Source: Lederbergia citrea
GTDB taxonomy: Bacteria; Bacillota; Bacilli; Bacillales; Bacillaceae_C
DNA: 64,000 bases
Direction of reading: 5' to 3'
Assembly: GCF_018343525.1 (NCBI RefSeq)
Contig: NZ_JAGYPH010000001.1
Location: 186,001-250,000, forward strand
This document shows, one piece after another, positions 54,801 through 63,712 of the stretch; position 1 is the first letter of the stretch; every line of letters starts with the position of its first letter. The notes under the pieces are model-generated. The model did no database searches. It had not been told where the DNA came from and worked only from the letters and a program-made list of their open reading frames with translations. Made by a program: the position numbers and the translations under genes.

Positions 54801-54893
54801 AGTGACTGCAACGAACTGTTGAAAATATGAATATTTTGAACGTGCAGCTGTATATATAAAAGAATAATAATCTACTACAAAGGTTGGGATAAA

Positions 54894-55880
54894 GTGAACA
54901 AGGTTCGTGTTGGAATGATTGGAACAGGTGGAATTTCTCATTGGCATGCAAGACAATTAAAAGAACTTGATGATGTAGAAATCTGTGCAATATCAGATCC
55001 AAGTCCGCAAAATAGAGAAAATATTATTTCGGAATATCAATTAGAAGGAATTAGACAGTTTACGGATCATAAAGAAATGTTAGAGTCTGTTGATCTAGAT
55101 GCTGTTGTCATTTGTTCGCCGCACACCCTTCATTTCCAGCAGGCTATGGATGTGTTAAACAGCGGATGCCACGTCTTGATTGAAAAACCAATGGCTTGTT
55201 CTAAAGATGAAGCTGAACAAATGATTGAGAGGGCAGAAAAATTAGGAAAAGTCTTGCAAGTTTCCTATCAAAGACATCTTCAACCTGAGTTTTTATTTAT
55301 TCGCGATGCGATTGCGAGTGGTGAGATTGGGAAGCTGACCTCTGTTACTGCGTCTCTTTATCAAGAATGGGGACAAGGGACGGCGGGGACGTGGCGGCAA
55401 ATACCATCACTATCAGGTGGTGGAATGTTGATGGATTCTGGCAGTCATATCATCGATGTTCTTCTTTGGACGACTGGCTTAACACCGGTTGAAGTAACGA
55501 CGCAGATGCAAAAGCATAACTCACCTGTTGAACTTGATTCATTTACATCCATACGTTTTGAAAACGGTGTTGTTGCTGGATTGAATATTGTAGGCTATGC
55601 CCCGTGCTGGCATGAAACGTATGTATTCTGTGGAGAAAATGGGGGCATTTTTTACGATAATGGAAAAATCACCATTCGTAGATTAGGTGAGGAGCCAATT
55701 ACACCACAGCTTCCGAAGCAAACGACGAATCAAGATAAAAGCTTTATCGATGCCATTTTAGGAAAACACGAAGTCAAGATCCCAGGTCAATTTGCAAAAG
55801 AAGTAGTCAAGCTTACGGAGATGATTTATCAAGCAGCTGGATACAGTCCGCTTGAGAGTGGAGAATTAAAACTATCATAG
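54894..55880 (+). CDS. Gfo/Idh/MocA family sugar dehydrogenase
   Basis: A 328-residue NAD(P)-dependent oxidoreductase with N-terminal Rossmann fold (GMIGTGGISHWHARQL), the EKPMA motif carrying the catalytic Lys (LIEKPMACS, about residue 98), and a C-terminal substrate domain with GGGMLMDSGSHIIDVLLW. The family oxidises sugars or cyclitols at C1, C2 or C3. GTG 54894 follows GGTTGGGA. Substrate unknown. Confidence 0.87.
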   Translation: MNKVRVGMIGTGGISHWHARQLKELDDVEICAISDPSPQNRENIISEYQLEGIRQFTDHKEMLESVDLDAVVICSPHTLHFQQAMDVLNSGCHVLIEKPMACSKDEAEQMIERAEKLGKVLQVSYQRHLQPEFLFIRDAIASGEIGKLTSVTASLYQEWGQGTAGTWRQIPSLSGGGMLMDSGSHIIDVLLWTTGLTPVEVTTQMQKHNSPVELDSFTSIRFENGVVAGLNIVGYAPCWHETYVFCGENGGIFYDNGKITIRRLGEEPITPQLPKQTTNQDKSFIDAILGKHEVKIPGQFAKEVVKLTEMIYQAAGYSPLESGELKLS

Positions 55881-55911
55881 GAAGAAAATATAAGTGAAAT
55901 TCGTTGAAATA

Positions 55912-55957
55912 TTTAAAAGAACTGTCGGGAGACTACCGCCAGTTCTTTGAGTATTTT
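55912..55957 (+). terminator. Probable terminator after the Gfo/Idh/MocA gene
   Basis: AAAGAACTGTCGG and CCGCCAGTTCTTT pair, extended by AATATTT/AGTATTT; the T tract is weak. Confidence 0.5.
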
Positions 55958-55998
55958 AATTGCTGAATACTAAATAAACAATAGAAAGAGAGATTAAA

Positions 55999-56769
55999 AT
56001 GAGTAAACGCCTTGAAGATAAAGTTATCGTAATCACAGGTGCAACAAAAGGAATCGGAAAGGGAATTGCCTATATTTGTGCGCAAGAAGGTGCGAAAATC
56101 GTTGTCAGTGGAAGAAATAAAACAGCAGGTCAACTTGTAGTTGAAGAAGTAACTAGCAAGTATGGAACGGAAGCAATATTTATCCAAACAGATATTTCAA
56201 CTGAAGCAGCATGCCAAGAATTAATTGAGACATCCGCTAAACATTTTGGTCGAATAGATGGTTTAGTTAATAATGCAGGGATTTTTCCAAGAGGAACGAT
56301 ACTGGAAACATCGGAAGAGTTATTTGATTCGATTTTTGATGTGAATATCAAAGGGGCTTTCTTTTGTTCCAAATACGCTATAAAGGAAATGCTGAAAATC
56401 GGCGGAGGATCGATTGTTCAAATTGGCTCTACTAACGCATATAAAGGAATGGAAAATTTGGTTGCTTATTCTTGTTCAAAAGGTGCACTTCTAACGTTAA
56501 ATAAAAGTATTGCCGCACACTTTGCGAAACAAAAAATTCGTTCCAATTGGATTACTGTAGGCTGGGTAGCCTCTGAAGGTGAAGTGGAGCTTCATGAAAG
56601 TATGGGCATGAATGAGCAAAAGCTCCATGAATGGGCTGAAAGTGTGATTCCGACGGGGAAAATGCAAACTGCTGAAGATATGGCTTATGGGGTTGTGTAT
56701 TTGTTGGCTGATGAATCCAATCAAGTCACAGGTACAGAGCTTCATATCAATGGTGGTTTAGAACTGTAA
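55999..56769 (+). CDS. Short-chain dehydrogenase/reductase
   Basis: A 256-residue classical SDR: cofactor motif TGATKGIGKG at about 15-24, NNAG (VNNAGIFPRG), catalytic Ser in IGSTNAY and YSCSK for Tyr/Lys. It probably oxidises or reduces a sugar or polyol; glucose/galactose 1-dehydrogenases and gluconate reductases belong to this group, which would fit galactonate production, but this is inference. Confidence 0.87.
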   Translation: MSKRLEDKVIVITGATKGIGKGIAYICAQEGAKIVVSGRNKTAGQLVVEEVTSKYGTEAIFIQTDISTEAACQELIETSAKHFGRIDGLVNNAGIFPRGTILETSEELFDSIFDVNIKGAFFCSKYAIKEMLKIGGGSIVQIGSTNAYKGMENLVAYSCSKGALLTLNKSIAAHFAKQKIRSNWITVGWVASEGEVELHESMGMNEQKLHEWAESVIPTGKMQTAEDMAYGVVYLLADESNQVTGTELHINGGLEL

Positions 56770-56873
56770 GGCTCGGCCTACAATTCTAAGAAAATAGATA
56801 AGGAAAGGAGGATTCTGCAAAGCGGTGTCGAAAAAGTATAGTGATAGAGCGTATTTTAGGAGGGTTTCCGTAC

Positions 56874-57722
56874 ATGATTAAGGGATTAAGCACAGCAGGC
56901 ATCGGCGAAGTGAAAAATGTGGAGGAACTAGTTCTTCTTGCTTCAGAAAATGGTTTTGGTGCCATTGACGTATCAGGTCAAGAATTACGAGACTTTATCG
57001 GTCAAAAAGGACTAGAGGAAGCTAAAGCATTTTTACAAGAACATCAAGTTAAGATTGGATCGATCGGTCTTCCTGTAGAATGGAGACATTCAGATGAAAA
57101 GTTTAGAGAAGGGTTAAGTGCGTTACTTAATGACGCAAAAACTGCAGCAGAGTTTGGATGCACAAGTTGCTGTACATACGTTCTTCCTTCGACCGATTAT
57201 AATGCCGCACATTTTATGGCGTTGGCAACGAAACGTCTTAAATTATGTGCGCAAATATTAAATGAATATGGAATTAACCTTGGACTAGAGTATGTTGGCC
57301 CACACCATTTAAGAACAGCATGGAAAAATCCATTCATTTGGGATTTAAAGTCAACACTAGATTGGATTGATGCGATTGGTGAGCTGAATGTAGGATTATT
57401 ACTAGATAGCTATCATTGGTATACAGCAGGAGAATCATACGAAGATTTACTTGCGTTAAAACCAGCACAAATTACACATGTACACCTTAATGATGCAAAA
57501 GATGTACCCATCGATGAAGTGCTAGACAATGATCGTGTCTATCCAGGCGAAGGGGTCATTGATTTAGCTGGTTTTCTTAAAGCACTAAATGAAATCGGAT
57601 ACAAAGGAGCAATCGTACAAGAAATTTTAACAATAGAGCCCCCTAGCGAATCAAATAAAGAACTAGCCGAAAAATCGGGAAAAGCATTTGAGAAAGTTTT
57701 CGCTGCTGCTGAATTAAACTAA
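56874..57722 (+). CDS. Sugar phosphate isomerase/epimerase TIM barrel
   Basis: A 282-residue barrel with Glu in LGLEYVGPHH, Asp in LLLDSYHWY, His in THVHLNDAK and Glu in IVQEILT. The inserted YVGPHHLRTAWKNPFIW segment after the first Glu distinguishes it from the other barrels. ATG 56874 has AGGAGGG nine bases upstream; GTG 56841 would place that RBS inside the gene. A 12-bp hairpin without T tract (57733-57761) follows. Confidence 0.8.
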   Translation: MIKGLSTAGIGEVKNVEELVLLASENGFGAIDVSGQELRDFIGQKGLEEAKAFLQEHQVKIGSIGLPVEWRHSDEKFREGLSALLNDAKTAAEFGCTSCCTYVLPSTDYNAAHFMALATKRLKLCAQILNEYGINLGLEYVGPHHLRTAWKNPFIWDLKSTLDWIDAIGELNVGLLLDSYHWYTAGESYEDLLALKPAQITHVHLNDAKDVPIDEVLDNDRVYPGEGVIDLAGFLKALNEIGYKGAIVQEILTIEPPSESNKELAEKSGKAFEKVFAAAELN

Positions 57723-57843
57723 ATGAATAAAGTAGGCGTATGAACGGATTCATACGCCTCTCTAAAGATAATTCAGAATAGTTTGATCTCGGGTGGAAAA
57801 AGAAGAGTATTTATAATAAAAAATAAAAAAAGGATGTGTGACT

Positions 57844-58632
57844 ATGAAATTTGGATGTTGTGCAAGTATTGATCAAGCCCAGAATGTACAGGCAGCCGGC
57901 TTCGATTTTATTGAATGTACCGTCGTTTCTTTAGTTCCGGAAAAAAATGACAATGAATTCGCCGAGGTTTTAAAAAAATACCAGGAAAGTCCAGTTCCAA
58001 TCGGAGCATGTAATGTTTTTTTACCAGGAGATATGAAAATTGTCGGTGATACAGTCAACCATAATCGGATAAAAACATATGTGGAAAACGCCTTATCTAG
58101 AGTAAAGCAAATTGGTGCCGATACAATAGTATTTGGAAGCGGAGGAGCGCGAACGGTTCCTCATGGATTTTCTCACGATCGAGCAGAAGAACAAATTATA
58201 CAATTCCTGAATTTAACTGCAGATTATGCTGAACCACTAGATCTTACGATTGTAATCGAGCCTTTAAATAAAAAGGAAAGTAATATTATTAACAGTGTTC
58301 GAGAAGCAAATGATTTCGCAGAAATAATCAATCGTAAATCAATTCAAGTTTTAGCAGATTTTTATCATATGGATGAGGAAAAAGAACCGTTAGAAAATAT
58401 GGTTAAAGCGCAAAAGAATTTGAAACATATTCATGTTGCAGATACCGGACGTTTAGCGCCAGGAACAGGCAGCTATCCTTATGACCATTTCGTTGAGTGC
58501 CTAAACCGAGCAAATTACAACGGTCGTGTTTCGATCGAGTGTGGTTGGAATGATTTTAGTAATGAAATCAAAAACGCAAGAGAGTATCTCCAAGAATGTT
58601 TCAAGATTCCAAATGATACTGCAAGGATATGA
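57844..58632 (+). CDS. Sugar phosphate isomerase/epimerase TIM barrel
   Basis: A 262-residue barrel with Glu in VIEPLNKKESNII, Asp in LADFYHMDEE, His in KHIHVADTGR and Glu in SIECGWND. The EPLNKKE...DFYHM pattern resembles ketose 3-epimerase/hydroxypyruvate isomerase-like enzymes. ATG 57844 is chosen over GTG 57838 because AAAGGA lies nine bases before it. It is the last barrel before the second importer operon. Confidence 0.8.
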   Translation: MKFGCCASIDQAQNVQAAGFDFIECTVVSLVPEKNDNEFAEVLKKYQESPVPIGACNVFLPGDMKIVGDTVNHNRIKTYVENALSRVKQIGADTIVFGSGGARTVPHGFSHDRAEEQIIQFLNLTADYAEPLDLTIVIEPLNKKESNIINSVREANDFAEIINRKSIQVLADFYHMDEEKEPLENMVKAQKNLKHIHVADTGRLAPGTGSYPYDHFVECLNRANYNGRVSIECGWNDFSNEIKNAREYLQECFKIPNDTARI

Positions 58633-58846
58633 AAAGAAATTCTTTCATTCAAGGAAATGAATAAGCTTTTGTATTAGTTGTTGGATAATAGAACTTAGAA
58701 GAAAATCAAGAATGCGCTAAAGTGGAATTAATCGAACAACTAGAGTTAAATAATGGGCAAAATACCGCAATCTTAAACAATTTGTGTTTTCTGAGTATTG
58801 ATATAATACATCCAATGAAAGAAAGTTTAATTTAATATGTACAAGG

Positions 58847-58880
58847 TTAATTAATTTGTTTGGTAAACAAAATTAATTAA
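58847..58880. promoter_or_regulatory. XylR/ROK-like operator palindrome
   Basis: TTAATTAATTTGTTT, GGT, AAACAAAATTAATTAA form a long inverted repeat. The core TTTGTTTGG(N)AACAAA closely resembles the B. subtilis XylR operator (TTTGTTTGGGCAACAAAC as I recall it). It is 64-97 bases upstream of the permease start. A TATAAT at 58802-58807 could be the -10, without a good -35. The rest of the 311-base gap shows nothing else. Confidence 0.6.
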
Positions 58881-58898
58881 TTACTTTCACCAAAAAAA

Positions 58899-58912
58899 TT
58901 AAGCGTTTTCAT
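58899..58912 (-). promoter_or_regulatory. cre-like site upstream of the second importer
   Basis: On the minus strand ATGAAAACGCTTAA fits TGWNANCGNTNWCA with one mismatch at the end. It lies between the palindrome and the first permease gene, the arrangement known for B. subtilis xyl genes. Confidence 0.5.
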
Positions 58913-58943
58913 TAATGGAGATTTTGGAAGAAAGGAGAATATT

Positions 58944-59876
58944 ATGGTCAATGGTACACAAACGCAAACTAATTCCCTTCCAGGTTTAAAAGAAAATTGG
59001 CAGGCTAGTAAAAAACGAAAGCATTCTCAGTATATTTGGTATGTTTTCCTTGCCCCAACTTTGTTAGGTATATTGTTTTTTATGGTCTACCCTATTTTCG
59101 AATCACTGCGATTAAGTTTTTATAATTCAAATGGAACGATTGAGACATTCACCGGTCTTAATAACTTTAAAAGGGTGTTATCGTCGGGTAACTTTTGGAA
59201 CGCAGTTTGGAATACGTTTTATATTGGTATATTTCAAATTGCTATTACTGTACCTCTAGGTTTTATTTTCGCATCTTTAATTAATACTGTGAGAAGGGGA
59301 CAAAATTTCTTAAAGGTGATTTATTTTTTACCAAACGTTACATCGATTGTCGCTGCTTCGATGATATTTGCTTTTGTCCTTCATCCCGAAATGGGTATCA
59401 TGAATTTCGTGCTTGCTAAGCTCGGTTTGCCAACATCAACATGGTTATCAGATCCTTCTACTGCTAAATGGGCGGTAATTTTATTATCTATTTGGCACTG
59501 GATAGGATTTGTTATTATTATCTGCCTAGCTAATTTACAATCGATTTCTTCCGAAATGTATGAAGCTGCAAAAATTGATGGTGCAAGTGGAATTCAACAA
59601 TGGTTGTTTATTACTATACCTAACATGGCTGGAACATTTGCCTTTTTGCTTATTACCGGATGGATAGGTGCTTTACAAAGATTTAATGAAATATATGTAC
59701 TTGGTGGTCCAAACGGAAGTCCTGCTCGTTCTATCCAGACAATGGGGGCTTTCATATACGAAAGAGGGTTTACAGGTTTTGAGTTTGGGATTGCATCAGC
59801 CGCTACCTATATCATGTTTATAATTATACTGGTCTTTACATTTATTAATCTTAAAGTATCGAAGATGAAAATATAA
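58944..59876 (+). CDS. ABC sugar importer permease 1 (second importer)
   Basis: A 310-residue UgpA/MalF-type permease, six helices, EAA loop EAAKIDGASGIQQWLFITIP. AAAGGAG precedes the ATG. It is of the CUT1 class, different from the LplB type in the first importer, so the island imports at least two substrates or forms. The ATPase must come from elsewhere in the genome (MsmX type). Confidence 0.9.
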   Translation: MVNGTQTQTNSLPGLKENWQASKKRKHSQYIWYVFLAPTLLGILFFMVYPIFESLRLSFYNSNGTIETFTGLNNFKRVLSSGNFWNAVWNTFYIGIFQIAITVPLGFIFASLINTVRRGQNFLKVIYFLPNVTSIVAASMIFAFVLHPEMGIMNFVLAKLGLPTSTWLSDPSTAKWAVILLSIWHWIGFVIIICLANLQSISSEMYEAAKIDGASGIQQWLFITIPNMAGTFAFLLITGWIGALQRFNEIYVLGGPNGSPARSIQTMGAFIYERGFTGFEFGIASAATYIMFIIILVFTFINLKVSKMKI

Positions 59877-59895
59877 CTTTGAGAGGAGGGGTATG

Positions 59896-60750
59896 ATGGC
59901 AAGGTCTATGACGATGAAACAATCGCAACGTTTAACCAATACCTTTATTTTTATTATTCTATTAATCTTTGGATGTTTACTTATGGCACCATTTGTATGG
60001 ATGATAAGTGTCGGGTTTGATAGAACAGCCAATGTTACAATGCCATTTCCGCCGAAATTAATACCAGATAATGTATCAGAATTTAATTATGGAATTATTT
60101 TTGAAAATGGAAGGGTTTTCAAAGCCTATTTAAATTCTGGTATTGTGACAATTAGTTCCGTTTTAATAACAGTATCTTCAGCGCTTTTGGGAGGCTATGC
60201 GTTTTCCAAAGGAAAGTTTAAAGGGAAAAAACTACTGTTCCTGATAGTTTTGGCAACACTAATGATTCCAATCGAACCTCGTTTAATTCCATTGTATAAA
60301 TTGTTTAATAGCGTAGGTTTACTAAATACGTTTTGGCCATTAATTCTTCCTTCTTTAGTAAATGGGTTTTTATTATTCCTTTGTAAACAGTTTTTTGACC
60401 AGTTACCTGATACATTACGTGAAGCAGCCCAAATTGATGGTGCCGGTGAATTTAAAATTTTCTTGAAGGTTTATAGTCCCTTAGCAGGACCGATTGCGGC
60501 GACAATGGTAATCCTATCCTTCATTTGGAGTTGGAATGATTTTTTGTGGCCATTGGTTGTATTGAATAATCAGGAACTACACACAGTACCTCTTTTTTTA
60601 GCGAGCTTCTCGTTGGAAAATGGTACGAGTTTAGGAGGATTAACGATGGCTCTAGCAACGGTCAGTATATTGCCAATCGTCATAGTGTACTTATTTTTAC
60701 AACGGTACATAATTCAAAGTATTGCGCTAAGTGGTGTAAAGGGAGAATAG
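59896..60750 (+). CDS. ABC sugar importer permease 2 (second importer)
   Basis: A UgpE/MalG-type CUT1 permease of 284 residues, six helices, EAA loop REAAQIDGAGEFKIFLKVYSP. AGGAGG lies six bases before ATG 59896 (three before ATG 59893). It pairs with the preceding permease. Confidence 0.9.
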   Translation: MARSMTMKQSQRLTNTFIFIILLIFGCLLMAPFVWMISVGFDRTANVTMPFPPKLIPDNVSEFNYGIIFENGRVFKAYLNSGIVTISSVLITVSSALLGGYAFSKGKFKGKKLLFLIVLATLMIPIEPRLIPLYKLFNSVGLLNTFWPLILPSLVNGFLLFLCKQFFDQLPDTLREAAQIDGAGEFKIFLKVYSPLAGPIAATMVILSFIWSWNDFLWPLVVLNNQELHTVPLFLASFSLENGTSLGGLTMALATVSILPIVIVYLFLQRYIIQSIALSGVKGE

Positions 60751-60821
60751 TTAATTTTCCTGTTTTTAATTCATTCGAAAAAAATCAAGTTAGTTCACCT
60801 AAAAATAAAGGAGGAAAAATA

Positions 60822-62198
60822 ATGATGCATAGAGGATTTAAACAAAAGACGACTTTATTAACCTTAGTTTGTATGTTAGTTCTAATGATTGCGCTGGTAG
60901 GTTGTAATAAATCGGAATCAGGCGGCAATAATTCTGAGTCAGCGAACGGAGACTGGAAAGGTCAAACGTTAAAAGTACAAATGATTGGTAATTTTAGTAT
61001 GGATTCGGGGACAGATCCAGTCACTGGTGAGAAAGTAAAAGGATTAGATGAGTTGAAAAAAGAATTCGAAAAAAATTATCCGGGAGCAAAGGTAGAATTT
61101 ATCATCATGCCGTGGGAAGGTTACGTTGAGAAAACACAAGCTATGTTGACCTCTGGTGAGGCCGATGTTTATCAAATGCCTGGTATAGCTGATTTTGCTG
61201 CACAAGGTTTAATGGAGCCATTACAACCTTACATCGATGGGGATAGTCAATTTGACCTTGATATCTTTATTGATAATCAAGTCAATGGTTGGAAAGCTTT
61301 AGGTCCAGATGATAATGAACTGCAAATTTTTGGATTGCCGTTTCTAGGTGATGCCCGCTTTATTGTTTATGATAAACAGCTTTTCGATGAATGGGGAGTA
61401 GACTATTTATCAGATAACCCTACGATGGAAGAAGTAATGGATAAGGCTAAGCAGATGACTGGTACTAACCCAAAAACAGGGGAGAAAAACTATGGTGTTT
61501 ACTTTCGTGGAGATTGGTCTAGCGCCTTTACTCTAGTCAATTTAGCTGAAGGTCAAAACGGAAAATGGGGAGAAGGGTTTGCTTGGGATGAAGTAAAGTT
61601 TAATTTTAACTCACCTGAGATGCTTACCGGTTTAAACTGGTTACTTGAAATGAAAAAATATGCACCAGAAGGGATTATGAGTAACCAAGGAAATGAAAAA
61701 TGGCTGACAAAGGACAATAATATCGCTATATTGCTAAACCAAGGACCCGGAGATCTTGTTAAACAAACCTATGCGCAAGGGTTAGAGGATCGTATTGCTG
61801 TTGTTCAAGAGTTTAAAAATGACGAGGGTGTAGGGAGCTTGTTTGCAGGTAGTCCGATTGCCATCGCAAAAAATAGTAAAAATAAAGAATTGGCATGGGA
61901 ATGGATGAAATTTGCTACAGGGGATTTCGCTCAAAAGTTTATTTTTGAAGAACAAGGCTTAATGCCCGCTGTTAAATCTGCGTTTGAATGGGATAGTGTG
62001 AAAGAAGTAGATCATTTAATGAATCCGATATTTAAAGCGATGAGTACACCTTATACACCAAGATATCCATGGGGTTCGTCACAACCAAGGTTTATATTAC
62101 AATCTGAAATTGAGGCAGCACTGACTGGAAAAAGAAGTGCCGAGGATGCGTTAAATCGAGCTCAAGCAGAAAGTACCGACTGGGTGAAAAACAGATAA
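60822..62198 (+). CDS. Sugar-binding lipoprotein of the second importer
   Basis: A 458-residue family 1 solute-binding lipoprotein with lipobox ALVGC and Ser/Asn linker. Lobes show IMPWEGYVEKTQAML, DVYQMPGIADFAAQGL and SPIAIAKNSKNKELAWEWMKF, the CUT1 pattern. AAAGGAGG precedes the start. It closes the importer operon. Confidence 0.9.
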   Translation: MMHRGFKQKTTLLTLVCMLVLMIALVGCNKSESGGNNSESANGDWKGQTLKVQMIGNFSMDSGTDPVTGEKVKGLDELKKEFEKNYPGAKVEFIIMPWEGYVEKTQAMLTSGEADVYQMPGIADFAAQGLMEPLQPYIDGDSQFDLDIFIDNQVNGWKALGPDDNELQIFGLPFLGDARFIVYDKQLFDEWGVDYLSDNPTMEEVMDKAKQMTGTNPKTGEKNYGVYFRGDWSSAFTLVNLAEGQNGKWGEGFAWDEVKFNFNSPEMLTGLNWLLEMKKYAPEGIMSNQGNEKWLTKDNNIAILLNQGPGDLVKQTYAQGLEDRIAVVQEFKNDEGVGSLFAGSPIAIAKNSKNKELAWEWMKFATGDFAQKFIFEEQGLMPAVKSAFEWDSVKEVDHLMNPIFKAMSTPYTPRYPWGSSQPRFILQSEIEAALTGKRSAEDALNRAQAESTDWVKNR

Positions 62199-62220
62199 TT
62201 GGATAGATAGAGGAAATAGA

Positions 62221-62291
62221 AAACCGGATATCGGCCTGTAGTGTGTCCTGATTATTGATCACATACAATAGGTTATGATATTCGGTTTTGA
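62221..62291 (+). terminator. Terminator of the second importer operon
   Basis: AAACCGGATATC pairs with GATATTCGGTTT; inner CCTGTAGTGTG and CACATACAATAGG also pair, giving one long hairpin with a short T run. Confidence 0.6.
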
Positions 62292-62374
62292 AGATTCAGT
62301 GATTATTAACTTATAGTGGACTACAATGGGATACGAATAACACAAAATTGACTGTATATAGAGGAGAAGAGGTA

Positions 62375-63589
62375 ATGGAGAATTCTGTTTCAATCGTTTT
62401 AATAGGTATCGGTGGTTATGGAAATACGTATCTTAAAAAGTTGCTAGATGAGAGTCAACAGATGAAAGCTAGAATCGCGGGTGTTGTAGATATCCATCCA
62501 GAGAGAAGTGAGAATTACGACAGAATTGTAGAAAACAATATTCCTGTTTTTGCGACCATAGAGGAATTTTATGCTAGCAATGAAGCAGAGCTCGCAATCA
62601 TTTCAACTCCTATTCACCACCATGCATCTCAAACTTGTTATGCTTTGGAACACGGCAGCAATGTCCTTTGTGAAAAACCAATGTGTGCATCTGTTGAGGA
62701 AGCTAATAAAATAATCGAAGCGCGAAATCGTACAGGGAAATTTGTTGCCATCGGCTTCAATTGGTCATATAGCCCAGCAGTACATACATTAAAACAAGAT
62801 ATAATGTCTGGTATCTTTGGAAAGCCAAAACGTATGAAGACGATTGTTAACTGGCCACGTGATGAGGAGTACTATAAACGAAATACATGGGCGGGCCGTT
62901 TATATAGCGATGAAGGGGATGCAATTTTAGATAGCGTTGCAAATAATGCAACCTCCCACTTTCTTCATCATATGTTTTATCTATTGGGATCAAAAAAAGA
63001 TAAAAGTGTTCGTTTGCATACAGTAACAGCCGAGTTGTACCGTGCAAATCCAATTGAAAGCTTTGACACTTGTGCAGTTACAGTGACAACGGAAGAGGAT
63101 ATAGAGGTAATGTTTTACGCAACACATGCTGTTAAGGATTCATTGGGACCTCAATTTATTTATGAATTTGAGCAAGCAACTCTTTATAGTACAAAAGATG
63201 AGAATGGCAACGAAGTGATCGCTCGTTTTCAGGACGGAAGTGAAAAAGTATATCCAGACTCTGAAAAGGATCATCTTCAAAAACTGACAACCTGTATTGA
63301 GGCAACGGCAAAAGGGAACCATGATATTCCTTGCGGACCCGAGGCAGCACTACCGCATCTATTATGTATAACGGCTATGCACGAATCGTCCAAAATTATT
63401 CCATTTCCTGAAACACTTATTAAACGAGATGAGGAAACGAATGTGACATGGGTAGAGGGATTGAATGAGACGTTGGTCCAATGTTATGAAAAATGGTGTT
63501 TACCAAGTGAAATAGCGGTGGACTGGGCTCAAGGAGGGGAAACAATAGATTTTAGAAAAAACAAAATTAATAATGGAAATCAGATTTAA
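62375..63589 (+). CDS. Gfo/Idh/MocA family oxidoreductase
   Basis: A 404-residue oxidoreductase with Rossmann start IVLIGIGGYGNTYLKKLL, the EKPMC motif (LCEKPMCASVEEANK) and a C-terminal domain. It is about 75 residues longer than the 54894 enzyme and has a distinct WPRDEEYYKRNTWAGRLYSDEGD segment. ATG 62375 follows AGAGG; TTG 62348 is a weak alternative. It likely acts on the same sugar family as the following barrel. Confidence 0.85.
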   Translation: MENSVSIVLIGIGGYGNTYLKKLLDESQQMKARIAGVVDIHPERSENYDRIVENNIPVFATIEEFYASNEAELAIISTPIHHHASQTCYALEHGSNVLCEKPMCASVEEANKIIEARNRTGKFVAIGFNWSYSPAVHTLKQDIMSGIFGKPKRMKTIVNWPRDEEYYKRNTWAGRLYSDEGDAILDSVANNATSHFLHHMFYLLGSKKDKSVRLHTVTAELYRANPIESFDTCAVTVTTEEDIEVMFYATHAVKDSLGPQFIYEFEQATLYSTKDENGNEVIARFQDGSEKVYPDSEKDHLQKLTTCIEATAKGNHDIPCGPEAALPHLLCITAMHESSKIIPFPETLIKRDEETNVTWVEGLNETLVQCYEKWCLPSEIAVDWAQGGETIDFRKNKINNGNQI

Positions 63590-63712
63590 TTTATCTAAAA
63601 TTTTATTCTAAAAAAATAATTTGATGTCGTGCCTTGGCAATGAGGGTTTAATCTTCCTACTGAATAGTTAAATTCAGGGAAAAATATGAATGAATAATAA
63701 GGAGCGGAAATT

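Noticed and set aside
52934..58632. myo-Inositol catabolic (iol) operon
   Set aside because: Barrels and Gfo/Idh enzymes resemble IolI/IolE/IolG, but iolA, iolB, iolC, iolD and iolJ are all absent.
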